A stretch of 64,000 nt of DNA from Trebonia sp963777905 (GCA_963777905.1 CAVZSM010000030.1:120640-184639), one strand, 5' to 3'. Counted from the first letter of the stretch, positions 16,841-25,726 are shown. Numbers and translations: made by a program. The notes: a model not told the origin generated them from the sequence alone.

Positions 16841-18679
16841 CTACCTGATGGTGACACCGGAGCGTTCGAGCCACCGGTTGACGTCGAGCAGGAAGGCGAC
16901 AGGCGAGGTCGAGCTCGGCTGCACGCTCATCAGCCCGGGCAGCCGCGGATCGGCGGCGTAGGCGGCGGTGAGCGCTTCCCTGCTGATCAACTCGAACAGC
17001 GGCGCGTCCGGCTGCGTCATCAGCCGCCGCAGCTGCGCATCGATGGCTCGCTCGTAGGCCGGGTCGGCCGCACCGGGATAGATGCTCTTGCGCCGCCGGA
17101 GCAGGTCGCCGGGGAGCAGGCCGTCCGCCGCGGCGCGCAGCAGCCCCTTCTCGATCCCGCCGGCTTCCTTCATCGACCAGGGGACGTTCCATACGTATTC
17201 GACGAGCCGGTGGTCGGTGAAAGGTACCCGGACCTCGAGCCCGCACGCCATGCTCAGCCGGTCCTTGCGGTCGAGCAGGAACGGCAGCCAGCGGGTCAGC
17301 CCGAGGTAAAGGATCTCGCGGATGCGCCGGTCCTCCGGGCTCTCGCCGGCCAGCCGCGGCACTTCCGCCAGCGCCTGCGCGTACCGGTCGGCGGCGTACT
17401 CGCGGAGCCTGATCCGCCTCCGCACATCCGGGCGCAGCAACGGTTCCCAGGATCCGCGGGCGGCCCAGGGGAACGTCGGCGCGGCAAGCAGGGCGGGCAC
17501 GTGATACCACGGGTACCCGCCGAACACCTCGTCCGCGGCTTCCCCGGACAGCGCCACGGTTGACTGCTTGCTGATCTCGCGGCACAGCAGGACGAAGGAC
17601 ACGTACATGTCGCCGAAGGTGGGCAGGTCGTGCGCGGCGAGCGGCGCCCACTGCGCCGTCACCAGATCGTCCGCCTCCAGGCTGATCGTGCTGTGCCGGG
17701 ATCCGATGTACTCGGCGGCGGCGCGGGCGGACGGCTCATCGTGGCTGGGCCGCAACTGGTCGGGTGTGAAGGCATCCGCGCTGCCGGTGAAGTCAACGGA
17801 GAAGGTGGCCAGCTTGGCGCGGTCCCGCCGGCTGAGGCTGTCCGCGGCCAGCGCGGACACCACGCTGGAGTCAAGGCCGCCCGATAGGAGGCTGCACGGC
17901 GGAACGTCGGCGACGGTCTGCCTGTGCACGATGTCGGCGAGCAGTTCCCTGACCGTGCCGGCCGTCGACGCGAGGTCACCGGCGTGCTCGCAGGCCTCGA
18001 GCCGCCAGTAGGCGGACTCGCGGATCCCGTCGCGGCCGGCCCGTACCAGCGTGCCCTGCCTGACCTGGGAGAGTCCGCGGTAGACGCCGTGCCCTGGCGT
18101 GCCGGTGCCGACCTGGCTGAACAGTTCGGCAAGCCCTTCCGCATCGATCTCCGCGCGGAAGTCCGGATGCGCGAGGACGGATTTCGGCTCCGACCCGAAC
18201 AGCACCCCATCTTGCCGTGCCGCGTAGTACAGGGGCTTCACGCCAAGCCGGTCACGGGCGAGCAGCAGTTCCTGCCGGCGTCCGTCCCAGACGCCGAACG
18301 CGAACATGCCGTTCAGCCGCCGCACGCAGTCCGCGCCCCATTCCAGGTAGCCATGCAGCAGCACTTCCGTGTCCGAGCGGGTCCTGAACTGGTGCCCTCG
18401 CGCCGCGAGCTCGTGACGGAGCTCGCTGAAGTTGTAGATCTCCCCGCTGAAGGTCAGCACGACGTCGTCTTCGCCAGGCGCGCGCATGGGCTGCGCGCCG
18501 CCCGCCAGGTCGATGACGGACAGCCGCCGGTGCCCGATCGCCGCGTGTGCGGAGCACCACGTGCCGCCGGCGTCCGGCCCACGGCAGATCATCGTCGCCG
18601 TCATCGCCTCGATCGCGGCTCGCTCGCCCTCGCCCCGCAGGTCGCGCCCGAAGTCAACCCACCCGGTGATCCCGCACAT
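16841..18679 (-). CDS. asnB: Asparagine synthetase (glutamine-hydrolysing)
   Basis: A 612-residue class II amidotransferase. The N-terminal glutaminase begins MCGITGWVDF with Cys2 as nucleophile, followed by RGPDAGGTW, HRRLSVIDL and FSGEIYNFSELR. The synthetase half has the PP-loop LLSGGLDSSVVSALAAD and the conserved GEAADEVFGGYPWYH and RKDRLSMACGLEVRVPFTDHRLVEYVWNVPWSMK. It makes asparagine from aspartate, glutamine and ATP; close relatives also act in lipopeptide or spore-wall amidation. The ATG must be at 18679 because Cys2 becomes N-terminal after Met removal. Single gene; no clear operon partner. Confidence 0.93.
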   Translation of the reverse strand: MCGITGWVDFGRDLRGEGERAAIEAMTATMICRGPDAGGTWCSAHAAIGHRRLSVIDLAGGAQPMRAPGEDDVVLTFSGEIYNFSELRHELAARGHQFRTRSDTEVLLHGYLEWGADCVRRLNGMFAFGVWDGRRQELLLARDRLGVKPLYYAARQDGVLFGSEPKSVLAHPDFRAEIDAEGLAELFSQVGTGTPGHGVYRGLSQVRQGTLVRAGRDGIRESAYWRLEACEHAGDLASTAGTVRELLADIVHRQTVADVPPCSLLSGGLDSSVVSALAADSLSRRDRAKLATFSVDFTGSADAFTPDQLRPSHDEPSARAAAEYIGSRHSTISLEADDLVTAQWAPLAAHDLPTFGDMYVSFVLLCREISKQSTVALSGEAADEVFGGYPWYHVPALLAAPTFPWAARGSWEPLLRPDVRRRIRLREYAADRYAQALAEVPRLAGESPEDRRIREILYLGLTRWLPFLLDRKDRLSMACGLEVRVPFTDHRLVEYVWNVPWSMKEAGGIEKGLLRAAADGLLPGDLLRRRKSIYPGAADPAYERAIDAQLRRLMTQPDAPLFELISREALTAAYAADPRLPGLMSVQPSSTSPVAFLLDVNRWLERSGVTIR

Positions 18680-18775
18680 GTTCCCGGCCTCCGCTTAGCT
18701 GTGATTGCTACGAAGGTAAGGAAGGCCCGTTGAACATCGATTATGCCGGCGCGCCGTTAGCGCCACAGCCCGGCG

Positions 18776-19402
18776 CTAGGCCGCGGTCACGCCGTCGATG
18801 AGCTGGTCGAGGGCCTCGACCATCTCGGCGCGCGCCAGCTCCTGGTCTTCAGCCTCGGCGACGTAGAGGGCGGCCTCGTCGCTGGCGCCCATCAGCACGT
18901 GCGCGATCGGCCGCGCCGACCGGGCACGGATGCGCCCCGACTCGATGCCCAGCGACACGACGGCCTCCACCAGGCCGAACACGTGCCGCTGGCATATCGC
19001 CCGCCACCGCGCCCAGCCCAGCACCGACGGCCCGTCGACGAGGGCGATGCGCTGCACCTCTGGTTCGGTGCACATCCCCAGCCAGATCCGTACCGCGTGC
19101 CGCATGGCCTCGACCGGGTCGCTCTGGCCCACGGCCGCCACCTCACGCGCGAGCCGCGCGGCGACGTCGGCCTCGACCGCGTCCAGGGCCGCCTCGAACA
19201 GCGCCATCTTGTCCGCGAACTGGTGGTACAGCGCCCCCCTGGTGACCCCCGCCGCCGTCGCAATCGAGTCGGTCGGCACCTCAGCGAAGCCGTGCGCGGC
19301 GAACAGCCGGCGTGCCGCCGCTATCAGCGCGTCACGGGTCGCGGCAGACCGATCGGCCTGGGTGCGGCGCGGCCGGGTGCCAGCGGAAGTCGGTGAGGAC
19401 AT
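18776..19402 (-). CDS. TetR-family regulator
   Basis: A 208-residue repressor. The helix-turn-helix is RDALIAAARRLFAAHGFAEVPTDSIATAAGVTRGALYHQFADKMALFEAAL, followed by a helical ligand domain typical of TetR_C proteins. The ATG at 19402 (MSSPTSAG) is used; a much longer frame upstream lies over the divergent hydrolase gene and is a shadow. A near-palindromic site at 19433-19457 lies between the two divergent starts, so it probably represses the alpha/beta hydrolase and itself. Inducer unknown. Confidence 0.9.
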   Translation of the reverse strand: MSSPTSAGTRPRRTQADRSAATRDALIAAARRLFAAHGFAEVPTDSIATAAGVTRGALYHQFADKMALFEAALDAVEADVAARLAREVAAVGQSDPVEAMRHAVRIWLGMCTEPEVQRIALVDGPSVLGWARWRAICQRHVFGLVEAVVSLGIESGRIRARSARPIAHVLMGASDEAALYVAEAEDQELARAEMVEALDQLIDGVTAA

Positions 19403-19432
19403 GGCTCGATTCTCGCACCGTTGCGGGCCTAG

Positions 19433-19457
19433 ACATACATACGTACAGTCTGTATGT
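19433..19457. promoter_or_regulatory. Candidate TetR operator
   Basis: ACATACA at 19433-19439 and TGTATGT at 19451-19457 form an inverted repeat with an 11-base centre (TACGTACAGTC). It sits in the 63-base gap between the tetR start at 19402 and the hydrolase ATG at 19466, the position expected for a bidirectional operator. Confidence 0.65.
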
Positions 19458-19465
19458 TTTTGACT

Positions 19466-20353
19466 ATGAGCACTGAACATACCACAGCCGGACCCCTCGT
19501 GGCCGAACTGCCGCAGGGCGATATCTCCTACCGCGCGGCCGGGCCGCGCTCGAGTTCGCACCCGCCGGTCGTATTCGTGCACGGACTGCTCGTCGACGCA
19601 CGGCTCTGGGAACCGGTAGCCGAGCGGCTGGCCGCTGACGGCATCCGCAGCTACGCGCCGACGCTGCCGCTCGGCTCGCACCAGCGCCCGATGAACGCGG
19701 ACGCCGACCTCTCGCCGCAGGGAATCGCCGCGCTCACGCGGGACTTCCTTGAGGCACTCGACCTCAGCGACGTGACCATCGTCGGCAACGACACTGGCGG
19801 CGCCATCTGCCAGCTCATGCTCGGCGGCGATACCAGCCGGATCGGCGGCGCGGTGCTGACCAACTGTGACGCGTTCGGCAGCTTCCCGCCCCGGGGCCTC
19901 GCGCCGCTCTTCCACGCCCTGCGCCATCCCGGACTGGTCGCCTGCCTGGCTCCGGCGCTCCGGTCGCAAGCCGTACGGCACGGCCCGCTCGCCTTCGGGC
20001 CGCTCAGCAGCGGCCCGCTCGACGGCGCGCTGACCAGCGACTGGGTCCAGCCGCTGGCCGGCAAGGCAATCCGTCACGACCTCGCCAAGTTCGCCAGGGG
20101 CGTCCGGCCGGGCCTTCTCCTCGACGCCGCCGGCCGGTTCGGCCAGTTCACCGGGCCGGTACGGATCCTCTGGGGCGACGCCGACCCGTACTTCCGCGTC
20201 GAGCTGGGACGGCGGCTGAGCGAGTCGTTCCCGCACGCGACGTTCACCACGGTGCCGGCGGGCCGGACGTTCCTGCCGCTCGACCGGCCCGCCGAGGTCG
20301 CGAACGAGATCGCGGCGGCAACCGGCCGGTCGTTACGTGCCGGGCCCGTGTAG
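19466..20353 (+). CDS. Alpha/beta hydrolase with Asp nucleophile (haloalkane dehalogenase / epoxide hydrolase-like)
   Basis: A 295-residue alpha/beta hydrolase. The oxyanion region PVVFVHGLLVDARLWEPVAERL precedes the nucleophile elbow VTIVGNDTGGAICQ, where Asp rather than Ser sits at the nucleophile position, as in haloalkane dehalogenases and epoxide hydrolases. The acid region is ILWGDADPYFRVE. The place where the catalytic His is expected (normally GHFLPxDxP) reads AGRTFLPLDRPAEV, without His. The start is the ATG at 19466. It is divergent from a TetR gene and probably induced by the TetR ligand. Activity on halides, epoxides or esters cannot be decided. Confidence 0.82.
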   Translation: MSTEHTTAGPLVAELPQGDISYRAAGPRSSSHPPVVFVHGLLVDARLWEPVAERLAADGIRSYAPTLPLGSHQRPMNADADLSPQGIAALTRDFLEALDLSDVTIVGNDTGGAICQLMLGGDTSRIGGAVLTNCDAFGSFPPRGLAPLFHALRHPGLVACLAPALRSQAVRHGPLAFGPLSSGPLDGALTSDWVQPLAGKAIRHDLAKFARGVRPGLLLDAAGRFGQFTGPVRILWGDADPYFRVELGRRLSESFPHATFTTVPAGRTFLPLDRPAEVANEIAAATGRSLRAGPV

Positions 20354-20404
20354 TGTCACCCCTAGCGCGGACGGCAGCGGCCGCGAAGAACCGGGGAGGT
20401 CACG

Positions 20405-20734
20405 ATGTCTAAGTTCATGATCCTTTACCGTGCAGAGGCATCCGCGCTCGAGCAGCTGGCCAACGCCACCCCCGAGCAGCAGGAAGCCGGCATGGAAGCG
20501 TGGCGGGCCTGGGCGAACAAGGTCGGCTACGCCATCGCCGACCTCGGGTCGCCGCTCGGTCACACCACTCATGTCGGACCTGGCGCGGCAGGCTCCACTG
20601 ACGTGGCGGGCTACTCCATCCTGGAGGCGGGCTCGGCCGACGAAGTCGAGAGCATCCTTTTCGGTCACCCGCACCTGAGCATGCCAGGAGCGTCCATCGA
20701 GGTTCTCGAGATCATCCCGATAGGCGATATCTGA
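20405..20734 (+). CDS. YCII-related (YciI/DGPF) domain protein
   Basis: A 109-residue protein with the ferredoxin-like YCII fold pattern: MSKFMILYRAEASALEQL at the start, a central VGYAIADLGSPL..., then ADEVESILFGHPHLSMPGASIEVLEIIPI. YCII proteins are small dimeric enzymes or binders of uncertain substrate, often next to extracytoplasmic sigma factors (DGPF type), but no sigma factor is present here. GGGGAGG precedes the ATG. It is monocistronic or co-transcribed with the hydrolase 50 bases upstream. Confidence 0.78.
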   Translation: MSKFMILYRAEASALEQLANATPEQQEAGMEAWRAWANKVGYAIADLGSPLGHTTHVGPGAAGSTDVAGYSILEAGSADEVESILFGHPHLSMPGASIEVLEIIPIGDI

Positions 20735-20792
20735 CGCGCGCGCCCTCCGGGGGAACTGTACCTAGCTGCCCAGGGCCGCCTAGGCTCTATAC

Positions 20793-21455
20793 ATGGATAG
20801 TCCGCCAGCAGTCCCGGACAAGGGGAACCTGCGTGCCTCCGACGCCGATCGCGAGCGTGTCGCCGAAGTAATTCGCCAGGCAGCCGGGGATGGCCGACTG
20901 ACCATGGAGGAGCTGGACGAACGGCTCGACGCCGTGTACGCGGCCAAGACCTACGCGGAGCTCGAGCCGATCACCAGGGACCTGCCGCAGACTCCTGGCG
21001 GCGCGGCGCCCGCGCCCGCGCACGTTCCGTCCGGCGACCCGCAGCGGTTCGGCGGCGAGCCGACGTCGCACGGGGCCTTCGCCATCATGGGCGGGTTCTC
21101 CAGGAGGGGCGACTGGGTGGTGCCGGAAGAGTTCACCGCCTTCGCCTTCATGGGCGGCGGGGAAATCGACCTGCGCGACGCGCGGTATGCCACGCGGACC
21201 GCGACGATCCACGCGATCACGTTCATGGGCGGCATCGAGATCACCGTGCCCGAGGACGCCAACGTCCGGGTCACGGGCATCGGCATCATGGGCGCCTTCG
21301 ACCACCAGTCCGGCGGGACCGGGGAGCCGGGCGGCCCGACGATCATCGTCAACGGGGTGGCGTTCATGGGCGGCGTCGAGGTCAAGCGCCGGCCGCCAAG
21401 GAAGCCCAAGGGCGAGAGACTCGACTCACGGCGCCGCGGCGAACTGGAGTCATGA
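20793..21455 (+). CDS. DUF1707 and LiaF-like domain protein
   Basis: A 220-residue actinobacterial protein. Residues ~14-64 are DUF1707 (LRASDADRERVAEVIRQAAGDGRLTMEELDERLDAVYAAKTYAELEPITRDLP), a short helical domain restricted to Actinobacteria. After a Pro/Ala linker, residues ~90-205 have repeated FMGG segments (AFAFMGGGEIDLRDAR, ITFMGGIEITVPEDANVRVTG, VAFMGGVEVKRRP) as in the beta-helical C-terminal domain of LiaF-type cell-envelope stress proteins (DUF2154). No membrane helix is visible, so it is probably cytoplasmic or membrane-associated. Function is unknown beyond the envelope-stress link of LiaF. Confidence 0.85.
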   Translation: MDSPPAVPDKGNLRASDADRERVAEVIRQAAGDGRLTMEELDERLDAVYAAKTYAELEPITRDLPQTPGGAAPAPAHVPSGDPQRFGGEPTSHGAFAIMGGFSRRGDWVVPEEFTAFAFMGGGEIDLRDARYATRTATIHAITFMGGIEITVPEDANVRVTGIGIMGAFDHQSGGTGEPGGPTIIVNGVAFMGGVEVKRRPPRKPKGERLDSRRRGELES

Positions 21456-21510
21456 ACGGCGTGGAGTAAGCCGGGTACGTTCCGGACAATTGGAATTGCC
21501 TGACCACCCG

Positions 21511-22383
21511 TTAAACGGAGAGCTTGGCTGGCGGGAACTCGACTGGGTAGGGCTCGGCGTAGTCGGCTGAGCGGCTCACACTCTCCCACGCGCCGGCTTC
21601 GGCGAGCTGGCGTCGCGAGTAATCGAGCGCCATCTCGACGGCAGTCACGCCGAGCAGCAGGTGGGAGGGCGGGTTGCCGCGCTTGACTGCCTGCACGATG
21701 ATCTCGGCCGCGCGGACCGGGTCGCCCGCAGGACCGGCAGGGTTGACGCGCATGCGGCGGTGCATGGCCCCGATCGTGGTGTCGTAGTCCGCGGGGATGT
21801 CGTGGATCGTCATCGACGAGCCAGCCCAGTCGGTCGCGAAGCCGCTGGGCTCCACGACCATCACCTGGACGCCGAACGGCGCGGTCTCGACGGCGAGCAC
21901 CCGGCTGAAGCCGTCGACGGCGAACTTGGCCGCCTGGTAGCTGGCGATGCCAGGGGACCCGCCCACGCGGCCGCCGACCGAGGAGAACTGGACGATCGTG
22001 CCGCCGCCCTGGGCGCGCAGGAGCGGGATGACGGCCTTCGACACGTTGTAGACGCCCCAGAAGTTGGTCTCGAACTGGGTGCGGAAGTCTTCCTCGTCGC
22101 CGGTCTCGATCGGCGCGACGTTGGCGTAACCGGCGTTGTTGACGACGACGTCGAGCCGGCCGAAGCGTTCCACGGCGGCGCTGACCGCATCGCGGACGGC
22201 GGCCTCGTCGGTCACGTCGAGCGCGAGCGGCAGCACCCTGTCGCCGTACTGCTGCGTGAACTCCGCGAGCTGGCCGGGACGGCGCGCCGTGGCGACGACG
22301 AGGTCGCCCGCGTCGAGGACCGCCTGGACGAGGGCGCGGCCGAAGCCGCGCGAGGATCCGGTGATGAACCATACCTGTTGCAT
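21511..22383 (-). CDS. Short-chain dehydrogenase/reductase
   Basis: A 290-residue classical SDR. The nucleotide motif is WFITGSSRGFGRALVQAVL, followed by LDVTDEAAV, the NNAG motif VVVNNAGYANV, the catalytic Ser in VQFSSVGGRVG and the YQAAK motif ASYQAAKFAVDGFS. The acidic/basic context after the first strand (ATARRPGQL) suggests NADP(H). Divergent from a TetR gene, with an inverted repeat in the gap, so TetR control is likely. Substrate unknown. Confidence 0.9.
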   Translation of the reverse strand: MQQVWFITGSSRGFGRALVQAVLDAGDLVVATARRPGQLAEFTQQYGDRVLPLALDVTDEAAVRDAVSAAVERFGRLDVVVNNAGYANVAPIETGDEEDFRTQFETNFWGVYNVSKAVIPLLRAQGGGTIVQFSSVGGRVGGSPGIASYQAAKFAVDGFSRVLAVETAPFGVQVMVVEPSGFATDWAGSSMTIHDIPADYDTTIGAMHRRMRVNPAGPAGDPVRAAEIIVQAVKRGNPPSHLLLGVTAVEMALDYSRRQLAEAGAWESVSRSADYAEPYPVEFPPAKLSV

Positions 22384-22414
22384 GCTTCTTAGTAAAACAT
22401 CGTTTTGTTATTTA

Positions 22415-22429
22415 CGCAACTCTGTTGCG
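22415..22429. promoter_or_regulatory. Candidate TetR operator CGCAAC-N3-GTTGCG
   Basis: A perfect inverted repeat with six-base arms and a three-base spacer lies in the 60-base A/T-rich gap between the divergent SDR and tetR genes, 32 bases from the SDR start and 15 bases before the tetR GTG. Confidence 0.6.
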
Positions 22430-22443
22430 CTAATATGGGAGGC

Positions 22444-23097
22444 GTGACTGAGTTCCAGCGGGCCCGCTCGGCCGAGGCGAAGCAGCTGCGCGAAGAGGCC
22501 ATCCTGGAGGCCGCGGCACGGCTTGGCGCTCGCTCGGGCATCAGGGAGGTCACCCTCACCGACATCGCGGACGAGGTCGGAATGCACAAGTCGGCGATGC
22601 TGCGCTACTTCGAGACCCGCGAGCAGATCTTCCTCAGGCTGACGGCCGCCGGCTGGCGTGACTGGTCAGCGTCGTTGCGGGCCTTGTTGCGCGGGATGTC
22701 ACCGGGGGTGCCTGCTGCGACCGTCGCGCGCGCGTTCGCGGACACGCTGACGGAGCGGCCGATGTTCTGTGATCTGCTGGCGCAGGCACCGCTCAACCTC
22801 GAGCGCAATGTGTCTCTCGAGTCCGTCCGGACGTTCAAGCTGGCCACCCTGGAGGAGGTCGAGGCGATCGGCGCGGAGCTGACGCGGTTGTTCGGGCTCG
22901 GCGAGGAGCAGCGCGTCGACGTGATCGCGACAGCGACCTCGCTGGCCGGAGCACTGTGGCAGATGGCGACGCCGGGGCCGCTAGTGCAAGAGCTCTACCG
23001 AAGCGACCCCCGGCTCGCGCACGCGATCGTAGAGATCGGGCCCCGGCTGACGCGCGTGCTGACGGCGCAGCTCACCGGGCTCGTTCAAGTCCCCTAA
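22444..23097 (+). CDS. TetR-family regulator
   Basis: A 217-residue repressor with helix-turn-helix LREEAILEAAARLGARSGIREVTLTDIADEVGMHKSAMLRYFETREQIFLRLTAAGW. The C-terminal part (ALWQMATPGPLVQELY) resembles the TetR_C group found beside oxidoreductases. Start: the GTG at 22444, with GGGAGG six bases upstream; an ATG at 22435 overlaps that ribosome site. It diverges from the SDR gene and shares the inverted repeat at 22415-22429. It overlaps the end of the converging acetyltransferase gene by four bases. Confidence 0.87.
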   Translation: MTEFQRARSAEAKQLREEAILEAAARLGARSGIREVTLTDIADEVGMHKSAMLRYFETREQIFLRLTAAGWRDWSASLRALLRGMSPGVPAATVARAFADTLTERPMFCDLLAQAPLNLERNVSLESVRTFKLATLEEVEAIGAELTRLFGLGEEQRVDVIATATSLAGALWQMATPGPLVQELYRSDPRLAHAIVEIGPRLTRVLTAQLTGLVQVP

Positions 23098-23552
23098 AGT
23101 TCGCGCTCATAGACGTACATCAGGGGACCGTCGACGCCCGATCTGTTCGTGAAGCCGAGGCTCTCGTACAGGCGGCGGGCGGCGAGGTCCGGCTCGTCGA
23201 CGCCGATGTCCATCGTGTCCGCGCCCCTGTTACGGGCCTCGCGAAGGGCCGCCTCCATGAGAGCCCGCCCCAGCCCCTGCCCCCGCCGGGCCGGAGAGAC
23301 GTACAGTTCCGCCAGGTAGCACTCGAGGCCAGTGCTCCAGATCGCCGGGCGGAGGCGGAGCACAGCCAGGCCATCTGGCCCGGCGCCGGCCAGCAGGACG
23401 AGCGTGTCGTCACCGCCGAGGAGCTGCCGGATCCGTTCCGCCAGCGCATCGGGTGGCGGGGCGGGCTCGTCGAATTCCCGGTTAAAGGCGTAGAGCAGCT
23501 GCCCGATGGCGGCAGCGTCGTCACGGTTCGCGAGGCGAACGTCGGGTGCCAT
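23094..23552 (-). CDS. GNAT-family N-acetyltransferase
   Basis: A 152-residue acetyltransferase. The acetyl-CoA motif A is LAELYVSPARRGQGLGRALMEAALREARNRGA, followed by motif B LAARRLYESLGFTNRS. The N-terminal RLANRDDAAAIGQLLYAF is also typical. Acceptor unknown. The ATG at 23552 has AGGAGG seven bases upstream and decides the start over a longer frame. Confidence 0.88.
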   Translation of the reverse strand: MAPDVRLANRDDAAAIGQLLYAFNREFDEPAPPPDALAERIRQLLGGDDTLVLLAGAGPDGLAVLRLRPAIWSTGLECYLAELYVSPARRGQGLGRALMEAALREARNRGADTMDIGVDEPDLAARRLYESLGFTNRSGVDGPLMYVYEREL

Positions 23553-23625
23553 GAATCCTCCTGATCGTGGGTCCGGTCTGCATAGCTGACTGGGCCGGTC
23601 GGAGGTCCACGGGCGCGGACGACGG

Positions 23626-24870
23626 CTACATTCCATGACGCGCGAGGAACGCGCTCGTGCGCTCGGGGGTTGCCAGGATGTCCCACTGGCGTTCCGGCTG
23701 GTTGAAGTTGTCGGTGAACTCGTCCGCGACGGCCGGGTTCTGCGACATCGCGCCGAGCAGCTGGAGCAGGTGCGGCGCGGGCGGCAGCGCGATCATGAGG
23801 TTCGTCCAGTCGGAGATCGCTCGCACCCGGTTGGCGCGGCGGGCGGCGGCCTTCTGGGCAAACCGCTCGTCAAAGTTCGGGTCCTCGCCGATGACGGTGC
23901 CGAGTTCCCAGGCCGAGTAGGACGCTGAGTTCGCGCCCTGGCCCACGACGGGGTCGACGACCGAGTGCGCGTCGCCGAGCGCGATGGCGACCTTTCCGTT
24001 CGGCAGGACGGCGTAGTCCTCGCGCAGCACCGGCGTCACGGCCCCCTGCAGCAGATCTTCGGGACCGGTCAGCCCGAACCGTGCCGTGTCGATCCGCTCG
24101 AAAACCTGCGGATGGTGCACGCGGACCTTGTCGAGCACCAGCCGCTCGAACGCCGCCGGGTCCTCGTCGTATTTGGCGTCGGCGAGGACCTCCGTGTCGC
24201 CGCCAGGCACGTTCTCGAACAGCAGGACCGTGACGTGCCCAGCAGCGGAGAAGGTGGGGATCTCCAGCAGTTCACCGTGCGGCGGCGCGATGCTCATCGT
24301 CACGCCCTTGGGCTCGGATGGCGCGATGCCGTGGTAGAGCCCGGCGCACAGCCGGCGCTGCGGTCGGCTGTAGGGCGACTTGCCGGCGATGACCGGGAAC
24401 ATCGCGCTGGTGCCGCCCTTGCCGGTAGCGACGACCACGAGATCGTGCAGCTCCGACAGGCGCAGGATCTCTTCCGGGCTGACCTCCTGCCCGGCCCGGA
24501 AGTCACCGCCGCGCTCCTGGAAGTCCGCCAGCAGTCGCGGCAGGTAGACCCGGTAGTCGATGGCCCGCGAAGGGGCGCCAAAGGCACCGGGGAAAGACAG
24601 CGGCTGCGGCCCGCCGATGTAATGGTGATGGCAGAAGTACCCGTACTCCGCGAGGTCCCAGTGGTCGGCGCCGAGCGCCTGCTCGCGCTTGACGGTCGTG
24701 TTGTGGTGGGCGACCGTGTTCAGCATCCGGCCGCTGGCGAGCTGCGCGGCCGTCTTGTCGCTGTAGAGGGTGACGGGGATTCCCTGCTTTTGCAGCAGCA
24801 GAGCCAGGTGCAGGCCCGCGACCCCCGATCCGATGATCGCCACTCCTGAGGACGGTGTGCCACCAGCCAT
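23626..24870 (-). CDS. Styrene/indole monooxygenase-like FAD oxygenase (StyA type)
   Basis: A 414-residue single-component flavoprotein resembling the oxygenase of two-component styrene or indole monooxygenases (group E). Seen: dinucleotide-binding motif VAIIGSGVAGLHLALLLQKQGIPVTLYSDK, the GRMLNTVAHHNTTVKREQALG region, the internal VVVATGKGG motif, and the FAD-contact motif ALGDAHSVVDPVVGQGANSASYSAW. Family members epoxidise styrene or indole using FADH2 delivered by a small reductase (StyB). No reductase gene is adjacent, and the neighbours are a GNAT gene and a divergent methyltransferase. The reductase must be encoded elsewhere, or the enzyme uses a general flavin reductase. Confidence 0.82.
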   Translation of the reverse strand: MAGGTPSSGVAIIGSGVAGLHLALLLQKQGIPVTLYSDKTAAQLASGRMLNTVAHHNTTVKREQALGADHWDLAEYGYFCHHHYIGGPQPLSFPGAFGAPSRAIDYRVYLPRLLADFQERGGDFRAGQEVSPEEILRLSELHDLVVVATGKGGTSAMFPVIAGKSPYSRPQRRLCAGLYHGIAPSEPKGVTMSIAPPHGELLEIPTFSAAGHVTVLLFENVPGGDTEVLADAKYDEDPAAFERLVLDKVRVHHPQVFERIDTARFGLTGPEDLLQGAVTPVLREDYAVLPNGKVAIALGDAHSVVDPVVGQGANSASYSAWELGTVIGEDPNFDERFAQKAAARRANRVRAISDWTNLMIALPPAPHLLQLLGAMSQNPAVADEFTDNFNQPERQWDILATPERTSAFLARHGM

Positions 24871-24979
24871 GGGTTGACGCCTCTCTGCGTGATCCCATTA
24901 GAGGACCTTCGCCTCAATCTTCGCGCGCACTGCCGGCGCAAATCGAGGGGCCTACCCGGGAGCAGAAAGGCTGTCATAA

Positions 24980-25726
24980 GTGGATCTTCCCCGTAGCTTC
25001 ACTATCCGTGAAAGCAGCCATCGCATCCATAACCCGTTCACCAGCGAAAAGCTGGCTACCTTGGGCCGTGCTCTGCGCTTGGCGCCGGATACGAGCATGC
25101 TCGACCTGGCCTGCGGCACGGGGGAGATGCTGTGCACCTGGGCACGTGATCATCGCGTGTCCGGCCTCGGCGTGGACATCAGCAGCGTGTTCATTGCCGC
25201 GGCCCGGGCGCGAGCCGACGAGCTGGATGTTGCCAACCGGGTCACCTTCGTCCACGGCGACGCGTCGGGTTACGTCGCCGATGAGCCAGCCGGCATCGCC
25301 TCGTGCGTGGGAGCGACGTGGATCGGCGGCGGCGTTGCCGGGACTGTTGAGCTTCTCCGGCGCAGCATCACCCCGGACGGGATGATGCTGATCGGCGAAC
25401 CGTACTGGCGCCGGGAGCCTCCCGATCAGGCCACTGTTGAGGGCTGCTACGGGATCGGCCAGGATGACTGGCTTCCGTTGCCCGAGCTGATCGAGTCCTT
25501 CGGCCAGCTTGGCTGCGATGTGGTGGAGCTGGTCCTAGCCGACCAAGATAGCTGGGATCGCTATGAAGCCGCCAAGTGGCTCAATATCCGGCGCTGGCTT
25601 GACGCCAATCCCCACGACGAACTCGCCGGCGAAATGAGAGCTGAACTCGACACCGCACCGGCCCGCCATGTCAGATACCAGCGCGAGTACCTCGGCTGGG
25701 GAGTCTTCGTATTGATGAATCGCTGA
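24980..25726 (+). CDS. Class I SAM-dependent methyltransferase
   Basis: A 248-residue methyltransferase of the Rossmann type. Motif I is MLDLACGTGEMLCTWARDH, followed by the acidic loop VDISSVFI and motif II-like GDASGYVADEPAGIASCVGATWIGGG. The C-terminal part (DQDSWDRYEAAKWLNIRRWLDANP) contributes a substrate lid. GTG start at 24980. It diverges from the styrene-monooxygenase-like gene across 109 bases, so the two may share a regulatory region. Substrate cannot be told from sequence. Confidence 0.85.
   Translation: MDLPRSFTIRESSHRIHNPFTSEKLATLGRALRLAPDTSMLDLACGTGEMLCTWARDHRVSGLGVDISSVFIAAARARADELDVANRVTFVHGDASGYVADEPAGIASCVGATWIGGGVAGTVELLRRSITPDGMMLIGEPYWRREPPDQATVEGCYGIGQDDWLPLPELIESFGQLGCDVVELVLADQDSWDRYEAAKWLNIRRWLDANPHDELAGEMRAELDTAPARHVRYQREYLGWGVFVLMNR

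Noticed and set aside
18776..20236. 486-residue version of the TetR protein
   Set aside because: The upstream 280 residues lie opposite the hydrolase gene and lack family similarity; the helix-turn-helix starts right after the ATG at 19402.
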